This document shows positions 23,563-34,890 of a stretch of DNA of 64,000 nucleotides, piece after piece. The first letter of the stretch is position 1. Each line of letters begins with the position of its first letter. Under the pieces are notes generated by a model that saw only the letters and a program-made list of their open reading frames with translations, did not search any database and was not told the origin of the DNA. The DNA lies in the NCBI GenBank assembly GCA_018287875.1, contig JAGVVL010000018.1, positions 1,542,501 to 1,606,500 of the forward strand, written 5' to 3'. This stretch comes from Nigrospora sphaerica. Its lineage: Eukaryota > Ascomycota > Sordariomycetes > Amphisphaeriales > Apiosporaceae. Position numbers and translations under genes: made by a program.

Positions 23563-26322
23563 TCACCCGTCGACTTCCATCGGGTCCGGCCCCGTGCCCG
23601 CAGCCACTACACTTTTCTCGTCGGCGTCTTTGCTGGCGCTGTCGGACAAATGACCACCGGCATTGACAGCACTGGGCTTTTCCTCAACACCGGACCCAGG
23701 GCCACTGGTAAGGCGGTATTCGCCATCCTCTTTGAGCTCAATGATGTTCTCCTCCAGCGCCCACTTAGCCAAGAGGCGATCGACGCCAAGCCTGGCAGCC
23801 TCGCTCTTTTCCATGTGCCTACCAACATGCTCGGTCCATTCGTCCCACGACGTCGGCCCCTCGAAAACGCTCGCGCAGTCGGGTTTCGGGCACGCTGACC
23901 GCTGTGGCGGCTGGCGCCGCGTCACCAGACACGTAGTCTGCATCTCCTTGACGTGCGTTTCCCAGTCTACCTGCAATTTGCTGTCACCCTTGGCAATGGC
24001 CTTTTTAATAGCGAAAGGAGCATGCATGCGCCGTAAGTGCTGTGTAAAAAGATCTTTCCGGTTAAACTCATTTCCCTTGCCTTCGACGGTGCTTTGTGGG
24101 CACGACGAACACCTATAGTACGTGAGGCAAAGATGCTGTGACGCTATGTGTCTTTTCCACTCGTTCTTGGACCCGAACGTACTAGGACAGCCGGCGAAAG
24201 AAAAAGCGCAGGGAAATGGCCGTGTGTGCGCTGCCGCAACGTGCTTCCGTAGTGACGAAGAGTCTTTGAATGGCGCATGGCTGCATAAGCTGCATCGCGT
24301 TTCTTGCTTCGGTGTCGATTTCTGCAAGGACCGACGTTGTTTGGGACGGGACGACGGCGTATGATTGTGTTGGCCTTCCTCGAGACCGCATTCGTGCGTT
24401 TCGTGGGAAGATGCCTCCTCGTGTTTCGCGTCGGGCGTAGGATTTGCCAAAGACGCGTGGGCGTGCGCGTGGGCGCGCGCGGCAGCCGCAACCTCGTCAT
24501 TCATGTGACGGACGTGGCTCAATGCTTTAAGCTGCTCTGCGGCTTCCTGCATCTCGGCCGAATCCTCGACGTCGTCAGCTTTTGTGGCGATAGCAGGGGT
24601 CGCGTGAGCAAAGACCGCCGACACGGAAGACTGCGGCAGGCCCATGGGATCTAATCTGCCCAGCCCTTCTGCCCGAGCCGGTGTCTCCGGGTGGGCTTGT
24701 ACGTGGCCCGGGTCTCTATGCTGGAGATCGTGGCGGTGTACCATGGGCGTGGTGGCGGCCAGCTCTCGCGCCTCGAGGAGTATGCGGCCGTCTTCCATGT
24801 CCTTGGCGGACGCCTTGGCGGGCGATGCTGGCCCGACAAGGCGTTTGTAAAGATGGGTCATGTTGTGGGAGTTGATGTAGCCGAGGAAGCAGCAGACTTT
24901 GTCATGCTGCACAACATTCCAAACGGATATGGGCATCGATATGAGTAGCATGGTGGGGGGGCCCAGGAACATGCCTTCGACGGCGATCTTGGGTGCTATC
25001 GCAGGGGCGCCGTGGAGCCACTGGTTAAAGGAGGACATGTCCGGGCTGGCTTCGCCCACAAACGTAGTGCAGACCAGGACGCGGGGCTCGTCAAAGGTCA
25101 AATCGGCCACGGCGTTGGGGTGTATGAGCTGATCCTGCCGCGGCCCCTTGCCCTGCTGTGCACCTCCGTCGGCCGTCGTGCGAGGCGACTGAAGCTGATT
25201 TGCCGGGCGGGCGGTAAGGGGGTACAGGGTGAGCCCCTGGCCTTGGCCCTTGCCGGAGCTCAGGGTCCGGATCACAGGCATCTGGTCCAGGAAGGCCGGG
25301 GTCCTGCCGGCGCCGTTGGTGCGGCCCGAGTCCTGCGCCAACTCATGTTGGCGGAGAACGGCAATCTCCTGGTACAGGCGTTCGGCGCCAAATGAGCGGC
25401 CGGAACTTAGGCGCAGGAAGGCGTCGGTGACATGGGCCGTGAAGGAGCGTCCACTGGCTTCCCGGGGATTACGATCGGGGCCACTGGCAGCAATGAGCTG
25501 CTTCCAGCTGCTGGCGCCGGCGCTGCTGCTGGCAGTGGTGCTGCTACTGGGGCCGCCGATGGCCGGCGCGTCCTTTACGAAGCAACTATCCAGCAAGAGG
25601 AGTATATCGGACTGCGCCTCGTCGAATAGACAACGGACGCCGTTCCACTTGAGTTTCGGGGCTCCTTCGCTTGCATCGCTAGGAGCTGTCAGAACACGGC
25701 TTGACGGCACAGGCTACGCACACGAGGCCTGTCGCTTGCTTACCTTGCCCAGAAAAGCTGGTTGTCAGCCCCGGCGAAGCCATACCCCGCGTAGTGTATT
25801 ATGAGCAGGTGGTCCGGCCCCGAGTTCTCTAGGAAGGCCGCCATGCGCACACCGAGCTTGATGCTCGCCCTGGGCACCGCAGGTATACTCCATTGCTCGG
25901 TGCGGTAGTGGTACTTCTCGCGCAGCGCCTGCTCCAGGGCCACGAGGTCTTTTTCGACCGCATCGTCGTCCTCCCACCGCAACAACAGCACCGTGACGTT
26001 CGAGTAGGGCGACGCCTGGGTTTGTCGGTATATAAGCATCGCCGCATCCTGCAGATGGCGGGCGAAGGACTCGAACTCGTGCCGTTCGGGGGGCGGCGGA
26101 GCGGGGGCTGCCTCCTGCGTCTGAACCTGGGCCGGAGCCTGGGCCGGCTGGGCCTGGTACGGCTGGGGCGGCGGCGCCTAGATGACACGATCCATTGAGC
26201 ATGGCCGCAGACGAGGCCCCGAGGCCATTGGGAGTACTCACGGACTCGTGGGCAAAGGCCGGCTGGGGCTGGGCTTCCACCTTGGGCGCCAGCCTTCGCT
26301 TCTTAGGTGCTGGACCATCCAT
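23563..26322 (-). CDS. caspase-like domain plus C2H2 zinc-finger fusion protein
   Basis: Three exons, 26322-26242, 26177-25744 and 25678-23563, give 876 aa. The head has a basic cluster PAPKKRRLAPK, a likely nuclear signal. A Pro/Gln/Ala-rich linker follows, then a caspase-fold segment: TVLLLRWEDDD strand, LLIIHYAGYGFAG with candidate catalytic His155, and, rejoined across intron 2, ILLLLDSCF with candidate Cys204. The middle holds low-complexity linkers and a globular stretch (RVLVCTTFVGE...HDKVCCFLGYIN). Four C2H2-type fingers follow at about 634-656, 662-687, 695-724 and 768-793. The tail is acidic and ends MEVDG. By family the front could be a metacaspase-like cysteine peptidase (P1 Arg/Lys) or a pseudo-enzyme, and the back a DNA/RNA or protein binder. 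I know no characterised protein of this layout. It lies between the galactanase and sugar-porter genes, on the same strand. Confidence 0.88.
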
Positions 26323-27624
26323 CGGGCGCGGGCGGGCGGACGACAGACAAGACGAGCGAGACGAGCGCGGCAATTGGAACTGGCTACGGGAGATACGGGA
26401 CGGGTCGATCGAGTCGTCGTCCCTCGAGGGCCTATAATGCTTCAGACGGCGAGAACATGCGTCAATTCGGGGGCTTCGCGCGATGATAGTGGTGGTGATG
26501 AGGGAGTGGTGGTGGGTGAGAGAAGAGGGCGGCGGGCATCAGCCTTACTGGAGAGGGCTGCGAACGAGGCTGTGATTGACCTTGGCCGAGGGGGTGGACT
26601 TGGGGACCCTGACTTTCGCTCTGCCTGATTGCAGAAAGCCAAGTCCTGTCGCTCCCCTACTCAGTACCCCGTACAATGTATGTATGCCCTTTTGGGGCCG
26701 CCTTCTGGTTCTCCAGTCTCGGACCAGCGCTCAGCGCGTGGCGCCGGCGGGCAATTGAGGGGAGTCTGCTCGGCAAATCAGATTTGCCGACGATCCCAGC
26801 GGAACCTCGACTTTGGGCTGGATGCAGGACCTCGTCTGATTGGCCGTATCGTGTTATCAGTGCCTACTAACCTCTTCTCGTGCCGCCTTGCTAGCGTACC
26901 GGCCGGGGCATCCAGCCATTCCAGCCAGCCAAATACCCAGCCAGCCAAATACACAACCAGCTCCCGTCACGACGGGCCATGCGGGCAAGAGCTGGAAACG
27001 CCCCCTTATTTAGACCTTGGACCGCCCTGGCGCGTCATACACGCAAGCGTTGCCGAAGTATGGAACAGGAACGCCCATCCAACCCATTCAGGCCATCTTT
27101 TGCTCAGTCACTCCCGTCTATGCTTCCTACGGGCTGGCTCGGTACTCTTCGAAGGGGGAGGCTGCCCCGACCGCGGCGCCACAGCCCTGGGCACGCCCCT
27201 ACGAGCCGGGACATGCCTGGCGTATTCGTCCCAGCAATCGGGCTTCGTTTCACACATTCAAATTGCCCAGCACTATTGGCAATTGGTCGCAAGTGACACA
27301 ACGTGTCTCCCATCGTCTTCGCTTCCGCAATTATTCGTACAGTTTGTCTCGTAATTCCAGGAGCTGAAAAAACACCGTATTAAATTCTACCACCTGTTAC
27401 ACGTGAACGCCTGTTGACAGCGCATTGGTATAGAGAATGATTGAATAGCAATGTGGGTATAGACGCAAACCCCCTGTTCCGGTTGGGAAGTCAAGGGAAC
27501 TCCGGCCTCCAGGGAGTGATAATTAGCAACTCTTCGTGAGACAAGCACGTTCCCGGCTTGTTTCCACGCCTGCGAGCCAGGCTTGACAACCTGCCAAAAT
27601 CCTCCTCCTACGTGAGCGCGGCAC
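26323..27624. other. intergenic, promoter of caspase/zinc-finger gene
   Basis: 1.3 kb; CCAGCC-rich short repeats near 26913-26960. No gene or RNA is recognised. Confidence 0.5.
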
Positions 27625-29343
27625 TTAACTCGACTCCTTGTGCTCCATGCCCAACTTCTCCTCCGAATCCTCGCGGCGTTCAACGCGCATCGCGTCGTTA
27701 CGGCTGTTGTGCGTCTTCCAGGCCGGCGTCCCAATGTATTTGATGGCGCCGGGCCTGGTGCCGTCGAACATTGCCTCCACCTCCTCGAGCGGCTTGTTGG
27801 CCGTCTCGGGGAACAAAAAGAACACGTGCCAAAACATGGCGAAGAGGAAGACGGCAAAAATGACGTACGTCTTCCAGGTCTGTTGCTCAAAGGTCGGGGG
27901 TACGAACCAAGCCAGCGCAAAGTTGAAAGCCCAGTTGCCAGAGGTGGCCAAAGCGACAGCCTTGCCGCGGACACGCAGAGGGTACAACTCCGGGGGGTAC
28001 GTCCAGGACACAGGGCCCCAGGTAGGGGCGTAAGAGGCCACGAAGAGGTAGGTGGAAGCAATAACAGCCTTGGCGGGGGCCCCCGAGATGGCCATGCTTT
28101 CGGCCGGCGTGTCGAACTCGTGGGGCCTTGCGGGGCGCGAATAGACGGCAAAGAGTCCAGCGTTGACGCACATCCACAGACACATGAAGAAAGCGCCGAC
28201 GAGCAAGGTCGGACGACGTCCCCAGCGGTCCATCCAGAGGAGAGCCGGAACGGTGAGGAGGACATTGATGATGAACTGAATGGCGCTGGGAAGCAGGACA
28301 TCCTCGCCAAGGCCAGCCATAGTGAACACGTATGTGATGTAGTACATCATCACATTCATGCCCGTCAGTTGACTCCAGATCTGCATGAACAGGCCGATGT
28401 GAGTTCGGTTGATCATGTCGGGCTTCAGGAGCTCCATGTACGTCACGTCGGCATTTTGGCGCTCGAAGTCCACAACCTCGCGGATTTCGGCCAGCTCCTT
28501 GGCCACCATGGCCGAGTTGGGGTCGCCACGGGCGTGGACCAGGGTGAGCACGTCTTTGGCCTCCTCCCATCGGTCCTTGCGAGCAAGCCAGCGAGGTGAC
28601 TCGGGCAGCATCAGCAGACCAAGGAACAGGAGGACAGCCGGAAGCATCTGGAGCCCCCAGGGGACTCGGAAGACACCGGAGCCTCGAATGAAGCTGCAGC
28701 CGTAGCAGATGAAAAACATGATCATAATGCCCCAGGTGATAGCCCACTGTTGCATTCCGACGAGGCGCCCGCGCTTGGAAGGAGGAGCGATCTCGGTGAT
28801 GTATACGGGCACCTGGGCGGAGCAGATACCGACGGAAAAGCCGTTGATGACACGGCCCACAATCAACATCGGGATGTTAATGGCGGCGCAACTGATAATT
28901 GAACCAACGATCCTGTGGAGGCCAGATGTGAGAAGGGCAGGCGCGCGTTTTGGGGCAGCTGAGAGCACTCTTACCAGATGACGGATCCGATCTGGATCGA
29001 AGTCTTGCGGCCAAGGTGATCCGACACAAAACCCGACACAAGAGCGCCGAGCCACGAGCCGCCGGGCATAGCGGCCGTAATGCCACCCTGGACCATCGAG
29101 TCAGGGCCCAGACATTCTCCGTTCTCGGGGTTGTTCCCCTGCTGGTTGAACTGGCATTTGTAGGCGCGGGTGGATATGATGGCGCTCATGGAGCTGATGT
29201 CGAAGCCGAAGAGCATACCACCTGGGGGAGAATTACAAGTCAGCATGCTGCCATAGCCAGTGTCGCGACGTGGGGTGCTCGAGGACAAACGTACCTATCA
29301 CCGCAATCGCGGCGATGAAATAAATATTGCCAATCTTATACAT
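27625..29343 (-). CDS. MFS sugar porter (hexose transporter)
   Basis: Three exons, 29343-29295 (49 nt), 29221-28975 and 28912-27625, give 527 aa with introns of 73 and 62 nt. The short first exon MYKIGNIYFIAAIAVIG joins GGMLFGFDISSMSAI, forming TM1 of the sugar-porter family. Signatures are GRKTSIQIG, PSKRGRLVGMQQW, LPESPRWLARK, QIWSQLTGMNVMMYY, DRWGRRPTLLVG, SWTYPPELYPLRVRGKAVAL and the terminal FPETANKPLEEVEAMF. Twelve transmembrane helices with a long central loop are expected, at the plasma membrane, as proton symporter or facilitator of hexoses. The exact sugar cannot be told. A seven-codon uORF overlaps the start. Its neighbours are secreted glycoside hydrolases, consistent with uptake of their products. 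Confidence 0.94.
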
Positions 29344-29359
29344 GGCGCCGGTGTCCCAT
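29336..29359 (-). promoter_or_regulatory. uORF overlapping the sugar-porter start codon
   Basis: An ATG at 29359 opens a seven-codon reading frame (MGHRRHV) in another frame that stops at 29336, just past the main ATG at 29343. Both ATGs have a C at -3, but the uORF has a stronger +4 G. If included in the leader it would reduce main-frame initiation or force leaky scanning. Confidence 0.45.
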
Positions 29360-32300
29360 GGGCAACGCTAGGAGGTGTAGGGACTGTCGGAGACAGGGCA
29401 GAGGTTGGGGCAAAAAGAGAGACAAGTTTATCAGGAGGGGGGCGGCGGACGAGCGAACACATTTATAGATCAGGGCCAGCAGAGAATCAAGAGGTGAATA
29501 GGATGACGAGGGCGGGATCGTCCAAGGAGCCGGGGTGCTTGTTGTCCAGGCCAGGAGGAGCAGAGCGTGTTGTCAAAGGTCAGGGATCCCGGGCCAGCTA
29601 CTTGCAGGGAGGCTTGCAGGAATCCGTACGGGCCTTGGGGCCACACGGTCTGTGATCCGCGGCGGACGCTTGCTTCGTAGGGAAACAACTAGCCGATGTG
29701 GAAGTCAATCTTCGGCCGGGCAGTAAGCATAACCTTGATGCCGGGGAAGTTTTGGGTCGTCTGGTTGGCCAGCCTCATAGGGGGGGGTGGATGGGAAGCC
29801 ACCCTGGATGCCTGTCAAATTGCTCACATGCTCTGCTGCTCTGCTGCCCTCTCTCTCGGGAAGCGCTGGAAGGAAGGGGGGGGATGAAGGAGGTGAAAGG
29901 AAGGGGGTTTAGCGAGGTAACAAACAGCCCGTTGCCGTGTCGAGCCATCAGCCTCTTTCTCTGTCCACTCGAGGGCTGTCGAGTACTGCGAGTCTCCCAA
30001 CCCGACACTTACGGATAGTCCCCGGAAGTACCTATTGCATGTATTACGTAGTACATGGCTAGATGCTGGAAGCACGCGGTACAATACCACTACCACTTTA
30101 TTTCCAGGCAGGCGGCAGGTAGGACGGACCCGTGCGCGGGGGGTACACAATGGAAGGCTTGCCCCGGCCCCGAAGCCATGGGATCCCGTATGTACTTCAT
30201 GGAGCGGATAGTGGAAGTAACTGATACTCACCGGTGGATGACTCCTGGGGGCAGGTGTTGAGGGAGCAGGTACGAGAACAGTACCTACTTACAACGAACG
30301 CCTGCTTATCCGACCTGAGCACACCGACCAGTCCTACAGGGGGGGCTGTCATCCATGAATGCCCGTTCAGACGCCATCGTCCCGGCCGTTGCGCTGTTAC
30401 GCTGCTTCTCGTGGGTATTGATCCATATGTACTTAGTAGAGAAGTCTCAGCTGCTTGGGACGAACCCCACCTGGTCGACCGGGCCCCGCAAGCATCCATT
30501 TCCACCAAATGGTTGCTTGAAAAGACAAAGTGTCGGGGCGTTTCTGGGGGGGGGGACAGAACCTGGCTGGCGCGAGCTGGTGCCCCGTGGAGTACCTGGT
30601 ACGCAGCCCACGTAGTAGGAGGGAAAAGAAGGGGGCCCATCAGAGCCGCATCGGCGAATGACGAGCTGAGCTGCCGCGCTGATCCCTTGGGCTCGTGGCA
30701 CCATGACTTGCCCATGTCGACCAACAACGTGCGTAGATTCGTCTGTAAGCATCAGACGGCCGGGCTAGGCTTCCTTCTCGTGCAACGGCGTGTTGCGCTT
30801 CTGCTTGTTCCTTCTTTTGCGACGAGCAAGCGGCACACCACGCCGGCCGGGTCGATAGGCGCATCCCTCGTGCGCAATCGGCCCATTCACCCCGGACAGA
30901 CTCCAGTAGCAATCCGGGGAAGGCCACCCAACACGCAAAGCCACCCTCCATCATCATCATCCGACTCCAATTTCCAGGCGTCTGGATCGCGAGGGGCAAA
31001 GGTCCCGGGGCTCCAACGCAGAGACGCCTTTGGGCCTATGTGCCGCCCCGATCGATACGACAGCGCGTCCCGGAGGAATCAAGGCCACGGACGAGGGCCG
31101 CTTTGGGTCGCTCCTCAAGATCAAGATGCAAGAGACAGTGATGTCATCGGGCCCCGTCATGTCAGTGGCGTCCGCGCCGCGCCGGCAAGGAACGAGGGGA
31201 AGGGGTGCGAGCCGGGACGGGAGCAAGCCAAGCAACCTGCGAAGGAACCTTGGTCGGCTTGGCTTCCCATGGCCAGGCTGCCAGGCTGGCGAGGGATGGA
31301 GCCCAGTCCTGGCAGCCCTCCCTGTCCGAGGTGGTCTCAAGGTCACGGAGCGGAGCAGGGTTGGGCAGGGGTTCATACCCCAGTTCTCCTCCCCCTCCAT
31401 TCGGGGACCCCACTGTCCAGGAGCCCAGCGTGCCCAGTCTTCTGCACTCCGCCAGCACGACGGGCCGAATAGCAACAAAACAATATAGATGCATCTCTCC
31501 CAAGTCGGAGAATGAAGGAGAGAGGGCTGGATGGGGCTGGCTAGAACTACCCGGCACCTCTCGCCTACAAAGTAGTTACAGGTAGGTACTTAGCTCAAGT
31601 ACTCTTAGCAGCTTCGTAAACATAGCGCTTGCGCTCCCTTTTGCTGTCACGATTTGGCGTGGCGCAGGTGGGTGCTCATCTCGGCTCTACACGGTTGGGA
31701 TGATTCCTACTCGTAAACGTTCGCTCGGATCCAATGGGGCAGTCGTCGTCGCAGGGTTCAACGCCGGCATGCAGCTTGACTGTGACATGAGACGTGACAT
31801 GAGACCGACTGACGATGGGGGCATCTGTCGGTGTGCGCGGTATGTGCCTCTTGACTAGACCTTGTGTCGGGTCGGAGACGCCCGCTGCTGGCACACCTGC
31901 GGAGGCCCGCCTGGTACTTTTCCGCGTCGCGTCGGTCATCGAGGCGGCCACCCGTCTGCCCCTGCCCGGTGAGGCTGAGGGGCGGGAATGGCAGAGAACA
32001 ACGCACGATGCACATGGCGACGACGTGCCATGCGGCCTGCCTTTCTGCCTTCCTTCAGGGCTACATAGGAGGCTGCAGCGCCAACAGCAGCGCGATACCT
32101 TACTACTACCCTCACAGTACTGTGTAAGGCATGTGCACGATGTGCCCCTGGCTGGTGGCCATTCATCATGCTACACAAGCCAACGACCCTGGCATTGGTG
32201 GCTGGCTACTGTACGAATGGAAATGTACCAGACTGGTTTTCTCCCGGGCAGCTGACCCCCCAAAAATGATCGTCGGCTTCCAGCCACGGAATAGCCTGAG

Positions 32301-33255
32301 CATAACCCGACGCCGTAGGGCCCAGAGTGGACGGCTTGTTCGTTCGTTCGTCTCCCTCGGACGGGAGCGTCTTGTGATGACTGATGCGTCCTTGTAGCAA
32401 TTACACCTACTACCAAGTACCTGCCCGTCCTCTCTCTCCCTTTGCGACGTGTTTGCCTCGCCTGTCTCGTGCCATGGTCGGGCGGGCGGGCGGGCGGCGG
32501 TGAGTTCCTCCCTGGCTCTCTCGAGCTCCCTGGGCCGAGGTGTCCTTGTGTCGAGCCGAACATTCGAGTCCGGGGTCTCCACACTCATACTCAACCTACG
32601 ATGTACTCCAGGAGAATCGTGATGAAAACTGGGACCATCTTGCGTCGGGTTCGGCGAGATTGTCGGCCCAATTGCTCACAGGCTCCAATTCCCCCGTGGG
32701 AAAGGGAAAAAAGAAGAAAAAAAACCGCTTTCCCCTAGTATGGAGAAACTTTTCGCCCACCCTGTAGGCGCGCCAATTGCTCGTCTTCCCCTCAACCCAC
32801 AGGCCTTCGAAACTGGAGTGTCCCCATCTCCGCGCTCGCGATGGCGGGGCCCGATGTCTCGGAAGCTATTCGTACATGTACAACCTACTATGGTAGGGTG
32901 AGGACCAAATTTTTTGCTGGCCCGGACGACGGGGCACGTTCCGACTCCTTATTACCTACCACAACCCAGTTCTCCACGACGGAACACGCGCGCAGTGGAT
33001 TGTACGATGTAATTTACGGTCGTCGGAGGATTCGCCGAATAAAGAAAGCACTTTTCCAATACGCCTGCCTTTTCCCCCCTAATGCATCCGGCCACGAGGC
33101 CGGTGTTGCTGCTATATACAATGGGCACCAACTTGGCTTGTCGAGAGGAGCACCTGTGTGCCTTTCGCCGTCGAGGCGCGTATATGTGTATATGTGCGTG
33201 TGTGCGGCACGTCGTAGCTGCACCGACACCGAAGTGAAGCTCGTCTCGACGCGCC
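29344..33255. other. long intergenic region, no supported gene
   Basis: The longest empty stretch, 3.9 kb, upstream of the sugar porter and downstream of the aspartyl protease. A 412-codon open frame (30234-31472, plus) is Arg/Pro/Ser-rich with no motif, and its antisense frames are also open, so it looks like a GC-rich chance frame. TAGGTAC/GTACCTA motifs occur at 30028, 30281 and 31583. A long non-coding transcript or a rapidly evolving gene cannot be excluded. Confidence 0.4.
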
Positions 33256-34890
33256 TTAGCAGACCGAACCCACCACGGTGAGCTGCAGAAGGCCAAGCAA
33301 CGCCATTAACCACCAAGACACGGCCCAGCCGGGCGCTGCCGAACTGTCGTCTCCCGCCCCCTGGTCGCCATCGTCGCCCCCACCGCTGGGGTTGCCTGCG
33401 CTGCCTGGGTCCGAGCCAGCGTCGGACTGGCTCCCCGTGTTGATGCCCGACGCCGAGGTGCCCGTCGCCGCGCGGGTGCAGGACCCCTCGATGCCGCGCA
33501 CGCCGCCGGCGGGGATGCTTTGCTCGTGGCGGCCGCAGTCGGCGTAGGGCGCCATGGCGATCTCCATGTTGGTCTGGTCGAAGACGACGTACGCGCTGCG
33601 GAGAAAGGTGTCGCCCAGAAGCGCGATGCTCCCGCTCGACTCGGGCGTGACTCCGAGGATGCACGTCTGCGCGTCCGCCTGGATGACGAGGTTGCCGTAC
33701 GGGATGCGCATCGTGACGTTGTCGAACCGGAAGTCGAACGTGTTGCGGCTGTCGGTCAGCTCGCACGGCACGATGATGTTGCCGTTGCTGTCGACGTCGC
33801 CCCCGGCGTCCTGGATCATGCCGCTCACCACCGTCTCCGGCAGCGTGCAGAGGCTTGACCCCGTGTCGAGCACAACCGCCGTCGCAGGGCTGTCGTACGT
33901 GTGCGACGATCCGCCCGCCGTCGAGCCCACCGAGTCGAGCCTGACCCAGTACCTGCACCCCATGCACGTGTCAGCGTTGCGCCGCTTCGTCGCCGCTGTG
34001 GCCGTCTTACCGCCAGAGCCCCTCGCCTCCCTGCGGTCCCAGAATCGGGATCATGCGCAGCGGGCCGACAAACTTGCCCGTGTCGACGCCGCCAAAGATG
34101 AGAACGCCCTCGTTTTGGCCGTCCTGCGGTCCCAGGGCCACTGAAAAGGCCCGCGATTCGGTAAGCTTCTGCAGCTGTAGCTCGTCGACAAAGCTGCTGT
34201 AGGACAGATCCCTCTGGGCCGAGACGTTGCCGAAGCTCAACCCCAGGATTCCCTCGTTCAGGTCCTCACTCGCCGTCGCCACGCCGAATTGAATATTTCG
34301 GAGGTCGATAGCTGATTCGGGCGGGTTAGAAGCCGCAACGCCCCATCAGGTCAGCGGGTACCTACTGCTATTGGGAAGCGCCACGTTGTCCCGGGCATAC
34401 TCGATCTGGGCAGTACCAATGCCGTACGGGATTGTCGTCCCCGTGTTCAGGTCCGTGTATGTCGACGACTGACTCGGTTCGTAGCGGCCGTCGGCCTCGC
34501 ACTCCTGCTGCTGGCTTTCGGTCTGTGCCGTGCTGCACTGGGGATTGACCCAGAGCTCGCTAGAGCCCGTGTCGACGGCAACTTTGACGGTCTGGCCCGG
34601 CGTCCCAATGGAGACTGAAACGGGCTTGTCAGCGGCGTGCGGCGGCACGAGCCGGCCGGCCTTTTGGGGGGAAGGGCCATCTTACGTTCGATCAGGTAAC
34701 TCAGCACCGAGATGTTGAACAGAGGGACGGTCACGTCCTCCGACTGCCGCCGGTCGAGGAGAGGGCGGCTCCGTTCGGCGCGGGCGATGGGCAAGGACAA
34801 GAACCTGCCGTCCTGGGCCCTCGGGGCTGTTGCGGCCAGTCCCGAAGTGGCCGCCATCGCCAACTGGGATAGTAGGCAGAGGTTTCGCAT
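33256..34890 (-). CDS. pepsin-like aspartyl protease, probable GPI-anchored (yapsin type)
   Basis: Four exons, 34890-34686, 34614-34366, 34311-34011 and 33952-33256, give 483 aa with introns of 71, 54 and 58 nt. It has a signal peptide (MRNLCLLSQLAMAATSGLA) and a short propeptide with a possible dibasic site at LLDRRQSED. The two catalytic motifs are AVDTGSSELWV (Asp83) and VVLDTGSSLCTLP (Asp281), in the two pepsin lobes. The C-terminus has a Gly/Asp/Ser/Asn-rich stalk and ends in a hydrophobic helix (SWWLMALLGLLQLTVVGS), which fits a GPI signal and cell-surface location. Yapsin-like proteases process wall and secreted proteins or degrade extracellular protein. It is the upstream end of the run of minus-strand genes. 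Confidence 0.93.

Noticed and set aside
30234..31472. Plus-strand open frame of 412 codons in the region upstream of the sugar porter
   Set aside because: Arg/Pro/Ser-rich, no domain or signal, and antisense frames are open too, as expected in GC-rich DNA; kept only as a low-interest finding.
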